Shown one piece after another: positions 36,397 through 45,199 of a stretch of DNA of 64,000 bases. The notes beneath the pieces were generated by a model that searched no databases, was not told the DNA's origin, and saw only the letters and a program-made list of their open reading frames with translations. The translations under genes and the position numbers were made by a program. Each line of letters begins with the position of its first letter. Within the stretch, counting starts at the first letter, position 1. This DNA comes from Gammaproteobacteria bacterium (lineage in GTDB: Bacteria > Pseudomonadota > Gammaproteobacteria > Steroidobacterales > Foliamicaceae), in contig VXYS01000009.1 in the NCBI GenBank assembly GCA_009845905.1, positions 62,001-126,000 of the forward strand, written 5' to 3'.

Positions 36397-37374
36397 ATGG
36401 CGCCGGCAAAGACCGTCCTCGAAGTCGAAGACCTGAGCGTGGAGTTCGACACGCCCGACGGAACGGTACGAGCCGTGAACCAGGTGTCGTTTTCCATTGA
36501 AGCCGGCAGCTGTTATGGCGTCGCCGGCGAGTCCGGTTCGGGCAAGACGCAATTGTTCCTGTCGATCATGCGAGAAATGCCGAACAACGCGAAGGTGACC
36601 GGCAAGGTAATTTTCAACGGCAGGAACCTGCTGGAAGTGTCGCGGGCCGAGCTTGACCGCATTCGTGGCGCCCGAATCGCCTACGTCATGCAGGACGCGC
36701 TGTCGGCGCTGACGCCGCACAAGACCATCGGCGATCAATTGATCGAGGTCCTGCGGGTCCACGAGCACCTGACGCCGGCCCGGGCGCGGCAAAGGGCGGT
36801 TGACGTCCTCGATCTCGTCCGCATTCCGGAGCCCGGGAAGCGCATGAAAATGTATCCACACGAACTCTCCGGCGGGATGCGTCAACGGGTCCTGATCGGT
36901 TCGTCCATCCTTTGCGAACCGGACATTCTGATCGCCGACGAACCCACGACGGCGCTGGACGCGACGGTACAGGCCCAGGTCATGGAGATTTTTGATGATC
37001 TTCGCGTGAAAACCAGGGCGGCTATTGTCCTGATCACCCACGATCTGGGCGTACTGGCCGGCTGGGCGCATCAGGTGATGATCATGTACGCGGGACGGAT
37101 CGTGGAGGCCGCTCCGGTCGACCGGATTTTCGCCGCACCCTGTCACCCGTACTCCCGGGGCCTCCTGAGCGCCGTACCGCGACTCGACGGTCCGCTGAAC
37201 CAGGACCTTCAGGGGCTTTCCGGGATGCCGCCCAACCCTTTGGCCTTGCCGCAGGGCTGTGCCTTTGCGCCGCGCTGTTCCATGCGTCAGGCTGTTTGCG
37301 AGCGAGAAGTCCCGCGGATTCAAACGGGTGCGGAAGAACACCGGTTCGCATGTCACTTTGGTGGTCCCGCATGA
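36397..37374 (+). CDS. Peptide-type ABC transporter ATPase, DppD/OppD class
   Basis: A 325-residue ATPase with Walker A GESGSGKTQ, signature LSGGMRQRVLIGSSI, Walker B ILIADEPTTALDATVQ and the switch motif LITHDLGV. The C-terminal extension contains the CAFAPRCSMRQAVC cysteine-rich segment characteristic of oligopeptide-type ATPases, which in some family members holds an iron-sulfur cluster. It overlaps the next ATPase gene by 4 bases. Confidence 0.94.
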   Translation: MAPAKTVLEVEDLSVEFDTPDGTVRAVNQVSFSIEAGSCYGVAGESGSGKTQLFLSIMREMPNNAKVTGKVIFNGRNLLEVSRAELDRIRGARIAYVMQDALSALTPHKTIGDQLIEVLRVHEHLTPARARQRAVDVLDLVRIPEPGKRMKMYPHELSGGMRQRVLIGSSILCEPDILIADEPTTALDATVQAQVMEIFDDLRVKTRAAIVLITHDLGVLAGWAHQVMIMYAGRIVEAAPVDRIFAAPCHPYSRGLLSAVPRLDGPLNQDLQGLSGMPPNPLALPQGCAFAPRCSMRQAVCEREVPRIQTGAEEHRFACHFGGPA

Positions 37375-38363
37375 CTGCCGCGGGCCTCTTGTCCGTACGG
37401 CAGCTCCGCGTCGAGTACCAGATCCGGACCGGCGGTTTCCTGAGGCCCAGGTACCAGGCGCTGCGGGCCGTGGATGGCGTTTCGTTCGAATTGGGGCGCG
37501 GTGAATCGCTGGGTGTGGTGGGAGAGTCCGGATGCGGCAAGACGACCCTGGCGCGTTCCGTACTCATGCTGAAACGTCCGGCCTCGGGTCAGGTCCTGTG
37601 GTTCGGAGAAAACGTCTCCGATCTTGACGAAGAGTCCATCCGGCCCCTGAGACGGAATTTCCAACTGATATTTCAGGATCCGCTATCGAGCCTGGACCCG
37701 CGCATGACGGCCTCCGAGGCCATTGCCGAAGCCCTGCACTCCTTCCACCCGGACATGTCCCCGCGGGAAATGAACGCTGCAGTCGAAAAAATGATCCGGC
37801 AAGTCGGCCTCCCGCCGGAATCGGCATCCAGATATCCGCATGAACTCAGCGGCGGACAGTGCCAGAGAGTAAGTATCGCCAGACACGTCATCCTGCGTCC
37901 CGAACTGCTGGTGCTCGATGAACCCGTAAGCGCGCTCGATGTTGCCGTTCAGGTCCAGATCGCAGGACTCCTCAAGCGCCTGCAATCCAGGCTCGGGATG
38001 GCGTTACTGTTTATCAGTCACGACCTCTCCGTCATTCGGCATCTGTGCGAAAGAGTACTGGTGTTGTACCTGGGCAAAGTCGTGGAAACCGGGCCTCGCA
38101 GCCGGATATTCTCCGCGCCGCTGCATCCCTACACTCGTGCGTTGTTGAGTTCCGTGCCGACGCCCGATCCCCGACGCGGGCCGGTACGAGCCAGCCTGGA
38201 TTCTTCGAAGGAACAGCCTTCGTCCCTGAATCCGCCCCCGGGTTGCCGGTTCAGCACGCGCTGCCCCTTTGCCACGGAACGCTGCCGGGCGGAAGAACCG
38301 CCATTGATCGATTCCGGAACCGGGCAGGAAGTCGCCTGTCATTACTGGGAACAGTGGCGCTAG
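37371..38363 (+). CDS. Peptide-type ABC transporter ATPase, DppF/OppF class
   Basis: A 330-residue ATPase with Walker A GESGCGKTT, signature LSGGQCQRVSIARHV, Walker B LLVLDEPVSALDVAVQ and the LFISHDLSV switch. The C-terminal cysteine-containing tail CRFSTRCPFATERC is again of the oligopeptide type. The ATG overlapping the previous stop (ATGA) is preferred to a longer frame. It ends the importer operon; only the binding protein is missing, and one of the right class is encoded 3.4 kb downstream at 41755. Confidence 0.94.
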   Translation: MTAAGLLSVRQLRVEYQIRTGGFLRPRYQALRAVDGVSFELGRGESLGVVGESGCGKTTLARSVLMLKRPASGQVLWFGENVSDLDEESIRPLRRNFQLIFQDPLSSLDPRMTASEAIAEALHSFHPDMSPREMNAAVEKMIRQVGLPPESASRYPHELSGGQCQRVSIARHVILRPELLVLDEPVSALDVAVQVQIAGLLKRLQSRLGMALLFISHDLSVIRHLCERVLVLYLGKVVETGPRSRIFSAPLHPYTRALLSSVPTPDPRRGPVRASLDSSKEQPSSLNPPPGCRFSTRCPFATERCRAEEPPLIDSGTGQEVACHYWEQWR

Positions 38364-38382
38364 CGCCATGCTCCCAGGCGCC

Positions 38383-39318
38383 TCAGGCGTGGTGGCCGTT
38401 GCTGTGACTGGCTGCTTCGCGCAACAGCCAATCGCGGAACAAACGAAAGCTGCGCCGTTGCGGAAAGTGCATGGGGTAAACGAACAAGTATTGAAAACTC
38501 AATGGGTAGCTTTCGGGGAACAGCCTTGACAGACGGCCGGCGGCAATGTCATCCCTCACCAGGGCGCCGCGTCCGAGCCCCACGCCCTGACCATCCACCG
38601 CGGCCTCCATCGCGATACTGGATACGACATAGCGCGGCCCTCTCCGCGTATTGATATCCCGGACGTCGAAGGCGTCGCACCATCGCCGCCAATTCGGAAA
38701 GACCCGCATCCTGCGCATCGTGTCGTCATGAAGCAAGGTTGCATTTCGAAGATCGGCCAGTGTTCTCAAGCGCTTCTTCTCCGCGTACGCGGGAGAGGCT
38801 ACCGGGAAAACGCGCTCTTCGAACAGAAAATCCACCGCCAGGGTGTCCGCCAGGCCCGCGCGGGTTTCGATACCGTAGTAGATCGCCAACGAGGGTTCGC
38901 CTTCCTGCAATTGCACCGTGTTGGTGGTGCTCCAGACGCGCAGATCTATTTCAGGGTGATGCGAATAGAACCGGGGGAGGCGCGGGACGAGCCATTTCTG
39001 TGCGAACGACGGCGAGGCCTTGATCGTGAGGACAGGATTTCGCGTTACTTCCTGAAGCGAGCCCACCGCGTCGCGCATTTGCGAAAGCGCCCGGGATAGC
39101 ACGGGGCGGCACGCCCGCCCTGCATCCGTCAGTGTCAGCTTCGGACCGTGGCGCTCGAACAGTTCGAATCCGAGCGAGTCTTCCAGCGTGGCGACCCGCT
39201 GACTTACGGCCGCCGAACTGATGTGAAGTTCGCTCCCCGCTCGGGTGAAGTTCAAGTGTTTCGCAGCGGCATCGAACGCTTCGATCGACTTCAGAGAGGG
39301 CAGCCGCATGTCCGGCAC
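38383..39318 (-). CDS. LysR-family transcriptional regulator, GcvA-like
   Basis: A 311-residue regulator. The N-terminal winged helix-turn-helix (LKSIEAFDAAAKHLNFTRAG through SAAVSQRVATLEDSLG, about residues 9-50) is of the GcvA/AmpR-like branch. It is followed by a LysR substrate-binding domain whose mid-part (SPSFAQKWLVPRLPRFYSHHPEIDLRV, about 100-126) is also GcvA-like. Either ATG at 39318 or 39309 could start it. It is transcribed away from the amidohydrolase operon. A perfect T-N11-A dyad lies between the two, so it probably regulates that operon and itself. It converges on the ABC ATPase gene with a 19-base gap. Confidence 0.92.
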   Translation of the reverse strand: MPDMRLPSLKSIEAFDAAAKHLNFTRAGSELHISSAAVSQRVATLEDSLGFELFERHGPKLTLTDAGRACRPVLSRALSQMRDAVGSLQEVTRNPVLTIKASPSFAQKWLVPRLPRFYSHHPEIDLRVWSTTNTVQLQEGEPSLAIYYGIETRAGLADTLAVDFLFEERVFPVASPAYAEKKRLRTLADLRNATLLHDDTMRRMRVFPNWRRWCDAFDVRDINTRRGPRYVVSSIAMEAAVDGQGVGLGRGALVRDDIAAGRLSRLFPESYPLSFQYLFVYPMHFPQRRSFRLFRDWLLREAASHSNGHHA

Positions 39319-39416
39319 TCAGCGCGACATGCCCGATCGCTCCCGGGCTCCCAGTGCGTAGTGAGTATTGGGCAACTCTTCCCCGAGCGCGAATTCAGGA
39401 GTTCATCGTAACATAT

Positions 39417-39429
39417 TCTTATGATAAGA
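39417..39429. promoter_or_regulatory. LysR-type binding box (T-N11-A dyad)
   Basis: TCTTATGATAAGA is a perfect 13-base dyad (TCTTAT-G-ATAAGA) and fits the T-N11-A consensus of LysR-type operators. It lies 99 bases from the LysR start codon and 94 bases from the amidohydrolase start codon, in a 204-bp region that is visibly AT-richer than its surroundings. The position suits divergent control of both genes. Confidence 0.6.
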
Positions 39430-39522
39430 CCCAAAATAGGAAGGAAATATCGGATTTTCGGTATGCTAGAGTCGCACTCTGCAAGAAATTGTTTGCCTTG
39501 AACAAAACGCCAGGGGAGCGAG

Positions 39523-40704
39523 ATGGCAGGGAGAGTACGTAGAGCGCCGTACGCGTTGATCGACGGTGATTCCCATGTGGGAATGCCGCTGGACTTGTGG
39601 AACCGATATCTGGACGAAGAGTTCAGGAAGCGGCCTGATCGCCCCAGGCATGAAGTGAGGGAAGAAGATCAACTCGCCTTTTTTCGCTGCGGAAGATACT
39701 CCTTTCCGCCCAAAGGGTTCAAAGGCTACATGCCTCCGTCCGGCCGCCCGCCCGGTCCCCTCGGCGGGATCGATGCACAAGTGCGCGTTCGCGACTTCAT
39801 GGATCCCGAGGGAATCGACCGTACGGTCCTCATGCCTTCACGTAACATCGCGCCGGCCTATCTGGGCGACCCGGAACTGGGAAACGCAATGGTGGAGGCC
39901 TACAACAACTGGCTGCACGACATGTGCAATGAGTTCCCCACGCGAATGTTCGGATACGGCATTCTCAATGCGGCGGACACCAACCACGCGATCAGGGAAA
40001 TGAGGCGCAGCGTATTCGAACTCGGATTCCCGGGCGTATATGTCAATCCCAACGTGATCGGCAATGCGCCGGAGGAGTACCACACGCTGGCCTCGGAACA
40101 CTACTATCCGATTTACGAGGCCGCGCAGGAACTCGACGTGCCTGTCGCGATACATGGCTTTTCCGATCCCTACATTGAGGGCTTCGACCTCAACTGGCCG
40201 AACAGGATCCCTCTCTGGAGCGACATCAACGGCTTTCCGATGCAGGGTATGAATTGCTTCCTGAGCCTCGTGGCCGGCGGGGTCTGCGAAACGTTTCCCG
40301 CACTCAGGGTCGGGATTTTCGAGTCCGGCGTGGGCTGGGTGCCGTTGCTGCTGGACCGCCTGCACGAACGCATGGAAAAATTCGCGCCGATGGTGGCCGA
40401 CAGCGCTCCGAAGCTGAAGCTGGAGCCGAGGGAATACATCCAGCGGCAGCTTTATTTCGGATTCGAACCCGAAGACCCCTTTGTCGAATTGTTCATAGAG
40501 TGGACCCGGGCGCCGAACCGGTTGATATTCTCGGCGGACTATCCGCACCTGGATTTCGAGCCCGGGCAGACCGAGGAGTTCCTCCGGGGCAGAAAGACGC
40601 TGAGCGACGAGGTCAAGCGCATGACGCTGCATGACAACTCGATCGAGTTCTTCCGCTGGGAGGATACGGCGGCTTCCGGGGCCGACGAAGCGCCGGCCGT
40701 ATAG
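39523..40704 (+). CDS. Amidohydrolase-2 family (ACMSD-like) metal hydrolase/decarboxylase
   Basis: A 393-residue TIM-barrel protein of the PF04909 type. Landmarks are the N-terminal IDGDSHVGMP, the mid-protein VPVAIHGFSDP histidine, FESGVGWVPLLLDRL and SADYPHLDF near the C-terminus, all in family order. Only one histidine of the first metal motif is present (DSH, not HxH), as in many PF04909 relatives. Members hydrolyse C-N or decarboxylate aromatic acids. A Shine-Dalgarno-like AGGGGAGCG precedes the ATG. First gene of a nine-gene operon and the likely target of the divergent LysR regulator. Confidence 0.88.
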   Translation: MAGRVRRAPYALIDGDSHVGMPLDLWNRYLDEEFRKRPDRPRHEVREEDQLAFFRCGRYSFPPKGFKGYMPPSGRPPGPLGGIDAQVRVRDFMDPEGIDRTVLMPSRNIAPAYLGDPELGNAMVEAYNNWLHDMCNEFPTRMFGYGILNAADTNHAIREMRRSVFELGFPGVYVNPNVIGNAPEEYHTLASEHYYPIYEAAQELDVPVAIHGFSDPYIEGFDLNWPNRIPLWSDINGFPMQGMNCFLSLVAGGVCETFPALRVGIFESGVGWVPLLLDRLHERMEKFAPMVADSAPKLKLEPREYIQRQLYFGFEPEDPFVELFIEWTRAPNRLIFSADYPHLDFEPGQTEEFLRGRKTLSDEVKRMTLHDNSIEFFRWEDTAASGADEAPAV

Positions 40705-40706
40705 AC

Positions 40707-41741
40707 GTGCCCACGGTCGTTGCGGTCCAGCCTCGCATCCGGCTCGCGTTCCCCCACGCTGGTCGGTTTGACGGCGGCGCCATCCGCACAAACGCCATGG
40801 ACGGCGCCCGGCATATCGAGGCTGCGCGCGCCGAACAAGGCGCAAGCCTGGTGGCGTTCCCGGAGTTCTTTCTGACCGGCTACACCCTGGGTGTGGATTT
40901 CGAAGGATGGCTCGGCGCCTCCATTCGCATACCGGGTCCGGAAACGGACGTGCTGAGTAGCGCAGCGCAACAAAACAGCGTGTACGTCGCGGGAGCGGCC
41001 TTCGAAACCATCGACGGCTTTCCTGGGCGGTATTTCAATACCGCATTCCTCATTGCGCCCGACGGCGACGTCGTTTTGCTGTATCGAAAACACTATGCGA
41101 TGACCGCCAAGACTCGTCCGGGCGATGTTCTGGACGAATGGCTGCAGCATTTCGGCGAAGATTCCCTTTTCCCGGTAGCGCCGACACCGCTCGGCCGCAT
41201 CGGCGCGATGGTCGCAAGGGATTCTCATTGGCCGGAAATGGCGCGCTGCCTGGCGCTGCGCGGCGCCGAAATCATCTTCAATCCCAACGCTTCGGGCGCC
41301 GAGCCTGATGACGCCGGAATCCAAGCAAGGCGATCCAGGGCTTACGAGAATCATTGCTATCTGATCTCGCCCAACATCGGCCCTTTCGTCACGGACAACG
41401 AATTCGACAGGACCAGCGGGAGGGCACCGTCGGAAATCATCGACTATCGGGGCAACATCCTGGCCAGGCGCCAGGAGCTCGCGGAATTCATGATTGCCGC
41501 GGATCTGGATATCGGGGCTCTCAGGACTTTTCGGATTGCCGGCGGCGGGAAGGGCAATTTTCTTGCTCAGCTTCAACCGCATCTGCACACTCCCGTATAC
41601 GGCGCCGCCGAACTGTTTCCCGCGAACGGCTGGCGGGAAAAACCCATTCGCACCGTTTCCGAGAACCTGGACCGGGAGGCCGCCGTTATCCGGAAAATGC
41701 TGCAAAACGACGTGCTGACCCCGCCGGAGCCGGCTGGCTGA
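40707..41741 (+). CDS. Nitrilase-fold protein lacking the catalytic cysteine
   Basis: A 344-residue carbon-nitrogen hydrolase-fold protein starting at GTG, 2 bases after the amidohydrolase. The catalytic Glu53 (VAFPEFFLTG) and Lys128 (LLYRKHYAM) are present, but the cysteine position is alanine: IGAMVARDSHWPEMAR, Ala170, where active members have Cys in an I-C-Y-D-type motif. The codon is GCA at 41214. Cys181 lies 11 residues away in a helix and is not the nucleophile position. The protein is therefore probably not an amidase or nitrilase as such; it may bind a ligand, act as a partner subunit, or use another chemistry. Reading frame and fold are otherwise intact. Confidence 0.85.
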   Translation: MPTVVAVQPRIRLAFPHAGRFDGGAIRTNAMDGARHIEAARAEQGASLVAFPEFFLTGYTLGVDFEGWLGASIRIPGPETDVLSSAAQQNSVYVAGAAFETIDGFPGRYFNTAFLIAPDGDVVLLYRKHYAMTAKTRPGDVLDEWLQHFGEDSLFPVAPTPLGRIGAMVARDSHWPEMARCLALRGAEIIFNPNASGAEPDDAGIQARRSRAYENHCYLISPNIGPFVTDNEFDRTSGRAPSEIIDYRGNILARRQELAEFMIAADLDIGALRTFRIAGGGKGNFLAQLQPHLHTPVYGAAELFPANGWREKPIRTVSENLDREAAVIRKMLQNDVLTPPEPAG

Positions 41742-41754
41742 TCGGGGCGAAAAC

Positions 41755-43365
41755 GTGATGATCCCGGCACGCATGGACGCAAGAACCTGGCTTGCGACCG
41801 CACTATTGATTTGCGCCCTCGTTGCCGAAGGCAGCCAGGCCCAGGAAGCGGACATTCTGCGCCGCAGCAATAGCGGCGAACCGGGCACGCTCGATCCGCA
41901 CCGTGGAAGTAACACGGCCGAACTCATCATCATCAATGACCTATTTACAGGCCTGCTGACGCGGGATGCGCATGGAAGAGTGGTGCCCGGTGCGGCGTCG
42001 GATTACACCGTATCAGCGGACGGCCTGACCTGGACGTTCACGCTGCGGAACGATCTGAAGTGGTCCGACGGCACGCCGATGTCCTCGGCCGATTTTCTTT
42101 ATTCCTTTCGCCGCTCGATGGACCCGGCAACGGCCTCGCCCACCGCGTCGCTGCTGTACCCGATAAGGAACGCCCGCGCGGTCAACAGCGGAGACATGAA
42201 TCCGGACCGGTTGGGAGTATCCGCGCCTGAGCCCGACCTGCTGATCATCGAGCTCGGACGCCCCGTACCCTATTTCGACAGGCTGCTGCTGGTTCCGGCC
42301 GCGTTGCCTGTGCCGGAACATGCGATCGAACAGTTTGGTCGAAGTTGGTCGCGTCCTCCGAACGCGATCAGCAACGGCGCTTTTGTGCTGAGGCAATGGA
42401 CTCCCCGCGTCCATGTGCAGGTCGAAAGGAACATGCACTTCTTCCAGCGGGATTCCGTGCGGCTTCGGGGCGTGCGCTACTTTCCGACCGAAGACCTGAG
42501 CACGCAGCTCAAACGTTTCCGTGCCGGCGAACTCGACCTGGGCCTGAATTTTCCGCCGTCCCAGGCTGCCTGGGTCAGAAACAACCTCGGCGGCTCCGTT
42601 CGGATCTTCCCCATTTACGGCACCTACTATTTCCCGATCAACCTGACGCTCGAGAAATTCGCGGATGTCAGGACGCGACGCGCCATGAACATTGCCATTG
42701 ACCGCGAGGCGATCGCGTTCAGGCTGCTCGGCTCGGGAGAGCAGCCGGCTTATTCCATGGTGCCGCCCGGCTTCGAGTTCTACCCACCGCTGGAACCTCC
42801 CGTGGACAGCGTTCTGCCGCTTGAGGAACGGCAGGGGATAGCGAGAAAACTGCTGGCGGATGCGGGTTTCGGCCCATCAAATCCACTGGAGGTCGAGATT
42901 CGCTACAACATGACGGAGGAGCATCAGGCGGTTGCGGTCGCCATGGCCAGCATGTGGAAGGCCGTAGGCATCAGGGCGACCGTTCTCAGCACCGAATCCC
43001 GGACTCATTTCAGGGACCTTGCGCTGGGTGAGTTCGAGGTCGGCAGGTCCGCGGCCTTCGCTTCCTTTGCGGACCCCAGCGCGTTCCTGATCCGGTTTTC
43101 CTCCGGGAACCTGCGGGACAACTATTCGCGCTACTCGAATGCCGTGTTCGACCGGCTGATCGACGAATCGAACAACATTTTCGATCCCCCGCTTCGGGCC
43201 GCCAGTCTGCGCGAGGCGGAAGCCCTTGCGCTAAGCGAATTTCCGGTGATTCCCATCTACCACTATGTGTCCAAGAGGCTGGTCAGTCCGCGTGTAACGG
43301 GCTGGCAGGACAATCCCGCAGGCACTCATCTGAGCCGGTACCTCGCACTGCGAGAGGAATCATGA
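41755..43365 (+). CDS. Oligopeptide-type ABC substrate-binding protein
   Basis: A 536-residue SBP_bac_5 protein. It starts at GTG (MMIPARMD, with a later ATG at 41773 as alternative) and has a Sec signal ending SQAQ. Family landmarks include EPGTLDPHRGSN, LTWTFTLRNDLKWSDGTP (in part), RAGELDLGLN, and VRTRRAMNIAIDREAI. The OppA/MppA class binds peptides and related ligands of varied size. No lipobox, so it is free in the periplasm. It lies inside the catabolic operon, away from its probable permease and ATPase genes (34562-38363). It overlaps the following VOC gene by 4 bases. Confidence 0.93.
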   Translation: MMIPARMDARTWLATALLICALVAEGSQAQEADILRRSNSGEPGTLDPHRGSNTAELIIINDLFTGLLTRDAHGRVVPGAASDYTVSADGLTWTFTLRNDLKWSDGTPMSSADFLYSFRRSMDPATASPTASLLYPIRNARAVNSGDMNPDRLGVSAPEPDLLIIELGRPVPYFDRLLLVPAALPVPEHAIEQFGRSWSRPPNAISNGAFVLRQWTPRVHVQVERNMHFFQRDSVRLRGVRYFPTEDLSTQLKRFRAGELDLGLNFPPSQAAWVRNNLGGSVRIFPIYGTYYFPINLTLEKFADVRTRRAMNIAIDREAIAFRLLGSGEQPAYSMVPPGFEFYPPLEPPVDSVLPLEERQGIARKLLADAGFGPSNPLEVEIRYNMTEEHQAVAVAMASMWKAVGIRATVLSTESRTHFRDLALGEFEVGRSAAFASFADPSAFLIRFSSGNLRDNYSRYSNAVFDRLIDESNNIFDPPLRAASLREAEALALSEFPVIPIYHYVSKRLVSPRVTGWQDNPAGTHLSRYLALREES

Positions 43366-44282
43366 CCAGCCCATTGCAAGGCAATCTGATGGCAATGGGC
43401 TGGTACATGCGCAGGACCGCGGACTCGCATGCACTGGGCGATTTCTACCGGGAAGTGATCGGCTTGCCCGTGCTGCGAGGCGGCAGACCCTGGACGGTGA
43501 CCATGTTCTGGGCCGGAGAGGCAACCGTATTTGAGTTGAAATCAGACGAAGCACCGATGCCGGAGCGCGACCGGGACCCGGATACGGCGCCTTGCACGCC
43601 CATTTTCAGGGCGCATGGGCTGGATGGATTGCTGCAACGCCTGGCGGACGCCGGCGTGCGCATACTGCGAGAGGAAAGATCGCCCACGTTCCGCCAGGCC
43701 TTCGTGCTCGATCCGGACGACCAGCTGATGCTGTTTCGCGAGACGCCAAGGACCGCGGGTTCGGCGATCGATCGGGAAGCCTGGCGCCGTTTCGATACGG
43801 GAAACCGCTTTCAACCCGTGCGCGGGGCAAAGATGCCCGGAGACATACAGTGCCTGGACGGCATATTGATGCGAGCAAGGGACTTCACGGCAATGCACTC
43901 CTTCTATCGAGAGGTCATAGGCCTGGAAGAAGCCGAATCGGATACGGACAGGGCCGTTTTCCACCTGGGGGACAACACCTTCCTGGAACTTCGGCCCGGC
44001 GGCCGGCTTGCACGCGTGCCCGAGGACCGGGTGGAGGTTACGAACTCCTTCATCCTGCGGCTGCAGGACACGGAACGCTTCAAGACGAGCGTAAAGGAGC
44101 GAAACGTGCATTTCGTCAACGAGCACATTCAATGGAAACGGGCCCACCTCGCCTATTTTTCCGACCCGGAAGGCCGGATCACGGGCATTGAGCAACGCTA
44201 CGCGCCCGAGAACTTTCTTGAGCCGGTGGAAGCCTATCCAGAAGACCTCGAGGCCGAGCGCCGTTTTGCCGAGAGGGCGTGA
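43362..44282 (+). CDS. Double-domain VOC protein 1
   Basis: A 306-residue protein with two VOC modules, about residues 10-125 (GDFYREVIGLPVL, then LDPDDQLMLFRE) and 165-290 (MHSFYREVIGLEEA, then DPEGRITGIEQRY). Two-module VOC proteins resemble extradiol dioxygenases and glyoxalase I-type enzymes. The first-strand histidine expected as metal ligand is not present in module 1 (GWYMRRT), but acidic candidates are (FELKSDE, FLELRPGG, GIEQRY). The metal site is therefore uncertain. It overlaps the binding-protein gene by 4 bases and is paralogous to the next gene. Confidence 0.85.
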   Translation: MTSPLQGNLMAMGWYMRRTADSHALGDFYREVIGLPVLRGGRPWTVTMFWAGEATVFELKSDEAPMPERDRDPDTAPCTPIFRAHGLDGLLQRLADAGVRILREERSPTFRQAFVLDPDDQLMLFRETPRTAGSAIDREAWRRFDTGNRFQPVRGAKMPGDIQCLDGILMRARDFTAMHSFYREVIGLEEAESDTDRAVFHLGDNTFLELRPGGRLARVPEDRVEVTNSFILRLQDTERFKTSVKERNVHFVNEHIQWKRAHLAYFSDPEGRITGIEQRYAPENFLEPVEAYPEDLEAERRFAERA

Positions 44283-44286
44283 AGCG

Positions 44287-45195
44287 TTGGACAAGGTAGT
44301 GCAGGGACTGGGATGGTTTGTCCGGCGAACGGCGAATCCTATCGAACTGGGCCGGTTCTATGAACAAGCGCTGGGCCTGCCGCGCCTGCGCTCGTGGGAA
44401 ACGGATGGGCACGCCGGCGCCATGTACTGGGCGGGCGAAGTGTGCGTATTCGAAACCAACCTGATCGGCGAGAAAGCCGCAACCGGGACGCGGGAGAGTC
44501 AATGCATTCCCGTCTTCCGGTCTCATGACCACGAGGCAAGCGTGGAACGGCTGTTGAGCGGCGGGGCCGGTATCCTGCGTTCGGAACGGGACGAGCGGGC
44601 GGATACCGTTTTCGTTCAGGACCCGGAAGGTTTCCCGCTCGGTATTGAACGGCTCAGGGACGACTCCTTGTTCGCGATAGACAAGAGGCTGACCGAAGCC
44701 TGGACCGGAAACCGCACCACTCTGCCCGGCGGCATCGGGATCGATGGAGCGGTGCAGGCCCTGAGTCGCGTCGTGCACCCGACCACCGACCCGACCGGAG
44801 ATGCGGAGTTTCTCGCCAACACGCTGAAGCTGGACAGGCTGGGCGATCTTGGCGGCCGTGAGTGGCTGGGACTGGGCGATACCGCCATTCTCGAGATCCG
44901 CAAATCGGGGCGCCGGCTGGCGCGCCCGCAAGACCGGGTTTCTGTCCGGGACACCTGGATCCTTCGCGAGTACGGACACGATCAGCTGCTCGACTGTATG
45001 CGGAAGAAAGGCGAAGAGCCGGTCTCCTCGCTCAAGTTCAAGGGCGGAATGCTGGACTATTTCGTAACACCCGGAAACCGGCTGTTCGGCTTTCAGCAGC
45101 GACTGAGATTCCATCCGGATGAACCTGCGCGACAGATGATCGAAGACCTCGCGGCTTATTCGCGCTGGGAGCTTGAAACGAAAACGTTGGAGTAA
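44287..45195 (+). CDS. Double-domain VOC protein 2
   Basis: A 302-residue paralogue of the preceding protein. Module 1 shows GWFVRRTANPIELGRFYEQA (residues about 8-27) and MYWAGEVCVFETN, matching the WYMRRTAD and MFWAGEATVFELK of the neighbour. Module 2 is more diverged (AEFLANTLKLDRLGDLGG, FGFQQRLRF). The start is taken as TTG at 44287, 4 bases after the previous stop; a longer frame overlapping that gene is not needed. The two proteins may form a heterodimer. Sequence similarity at the N-terminus argues for local duplication. Confidence 0.8.
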   Translation: MDKVVQGLGWFVRRTANPIELGRFYEQALGLPRLRSWETDGHAGAMYWAGEVCVFETNLIGEKAATGTRESQCIPVFRSHDHEASVERLLSGGAGILRSERDERADTVFVQDPEGFPLGIERLRDDSLFAIDKRLTEAWTGNRTTLPGGIGIDGAVQALSRVVHPTTDPTGDAEFLANTLKLDRLGDLGGREWLGLGDTAILEIRKSGRRLARPQDRVSVRDTWILREYGHDQLLDCMRKKGEEPVSSLKFKGGMLDYFVTPGNRLFGFQQRLRFHPDEPARQMIEDLAAYSRWELETKTLE

Positions 45196-45199
45196 TGCA

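Noticed and set aside
40707..41741. Cys181 of the nitrilase-fold protein as a substitute nucleophile
   Set aside because: It lies 11 residues past the catalytic position, in the helix after the PE motif, and in known structures would not face the Glu-Lys pair.
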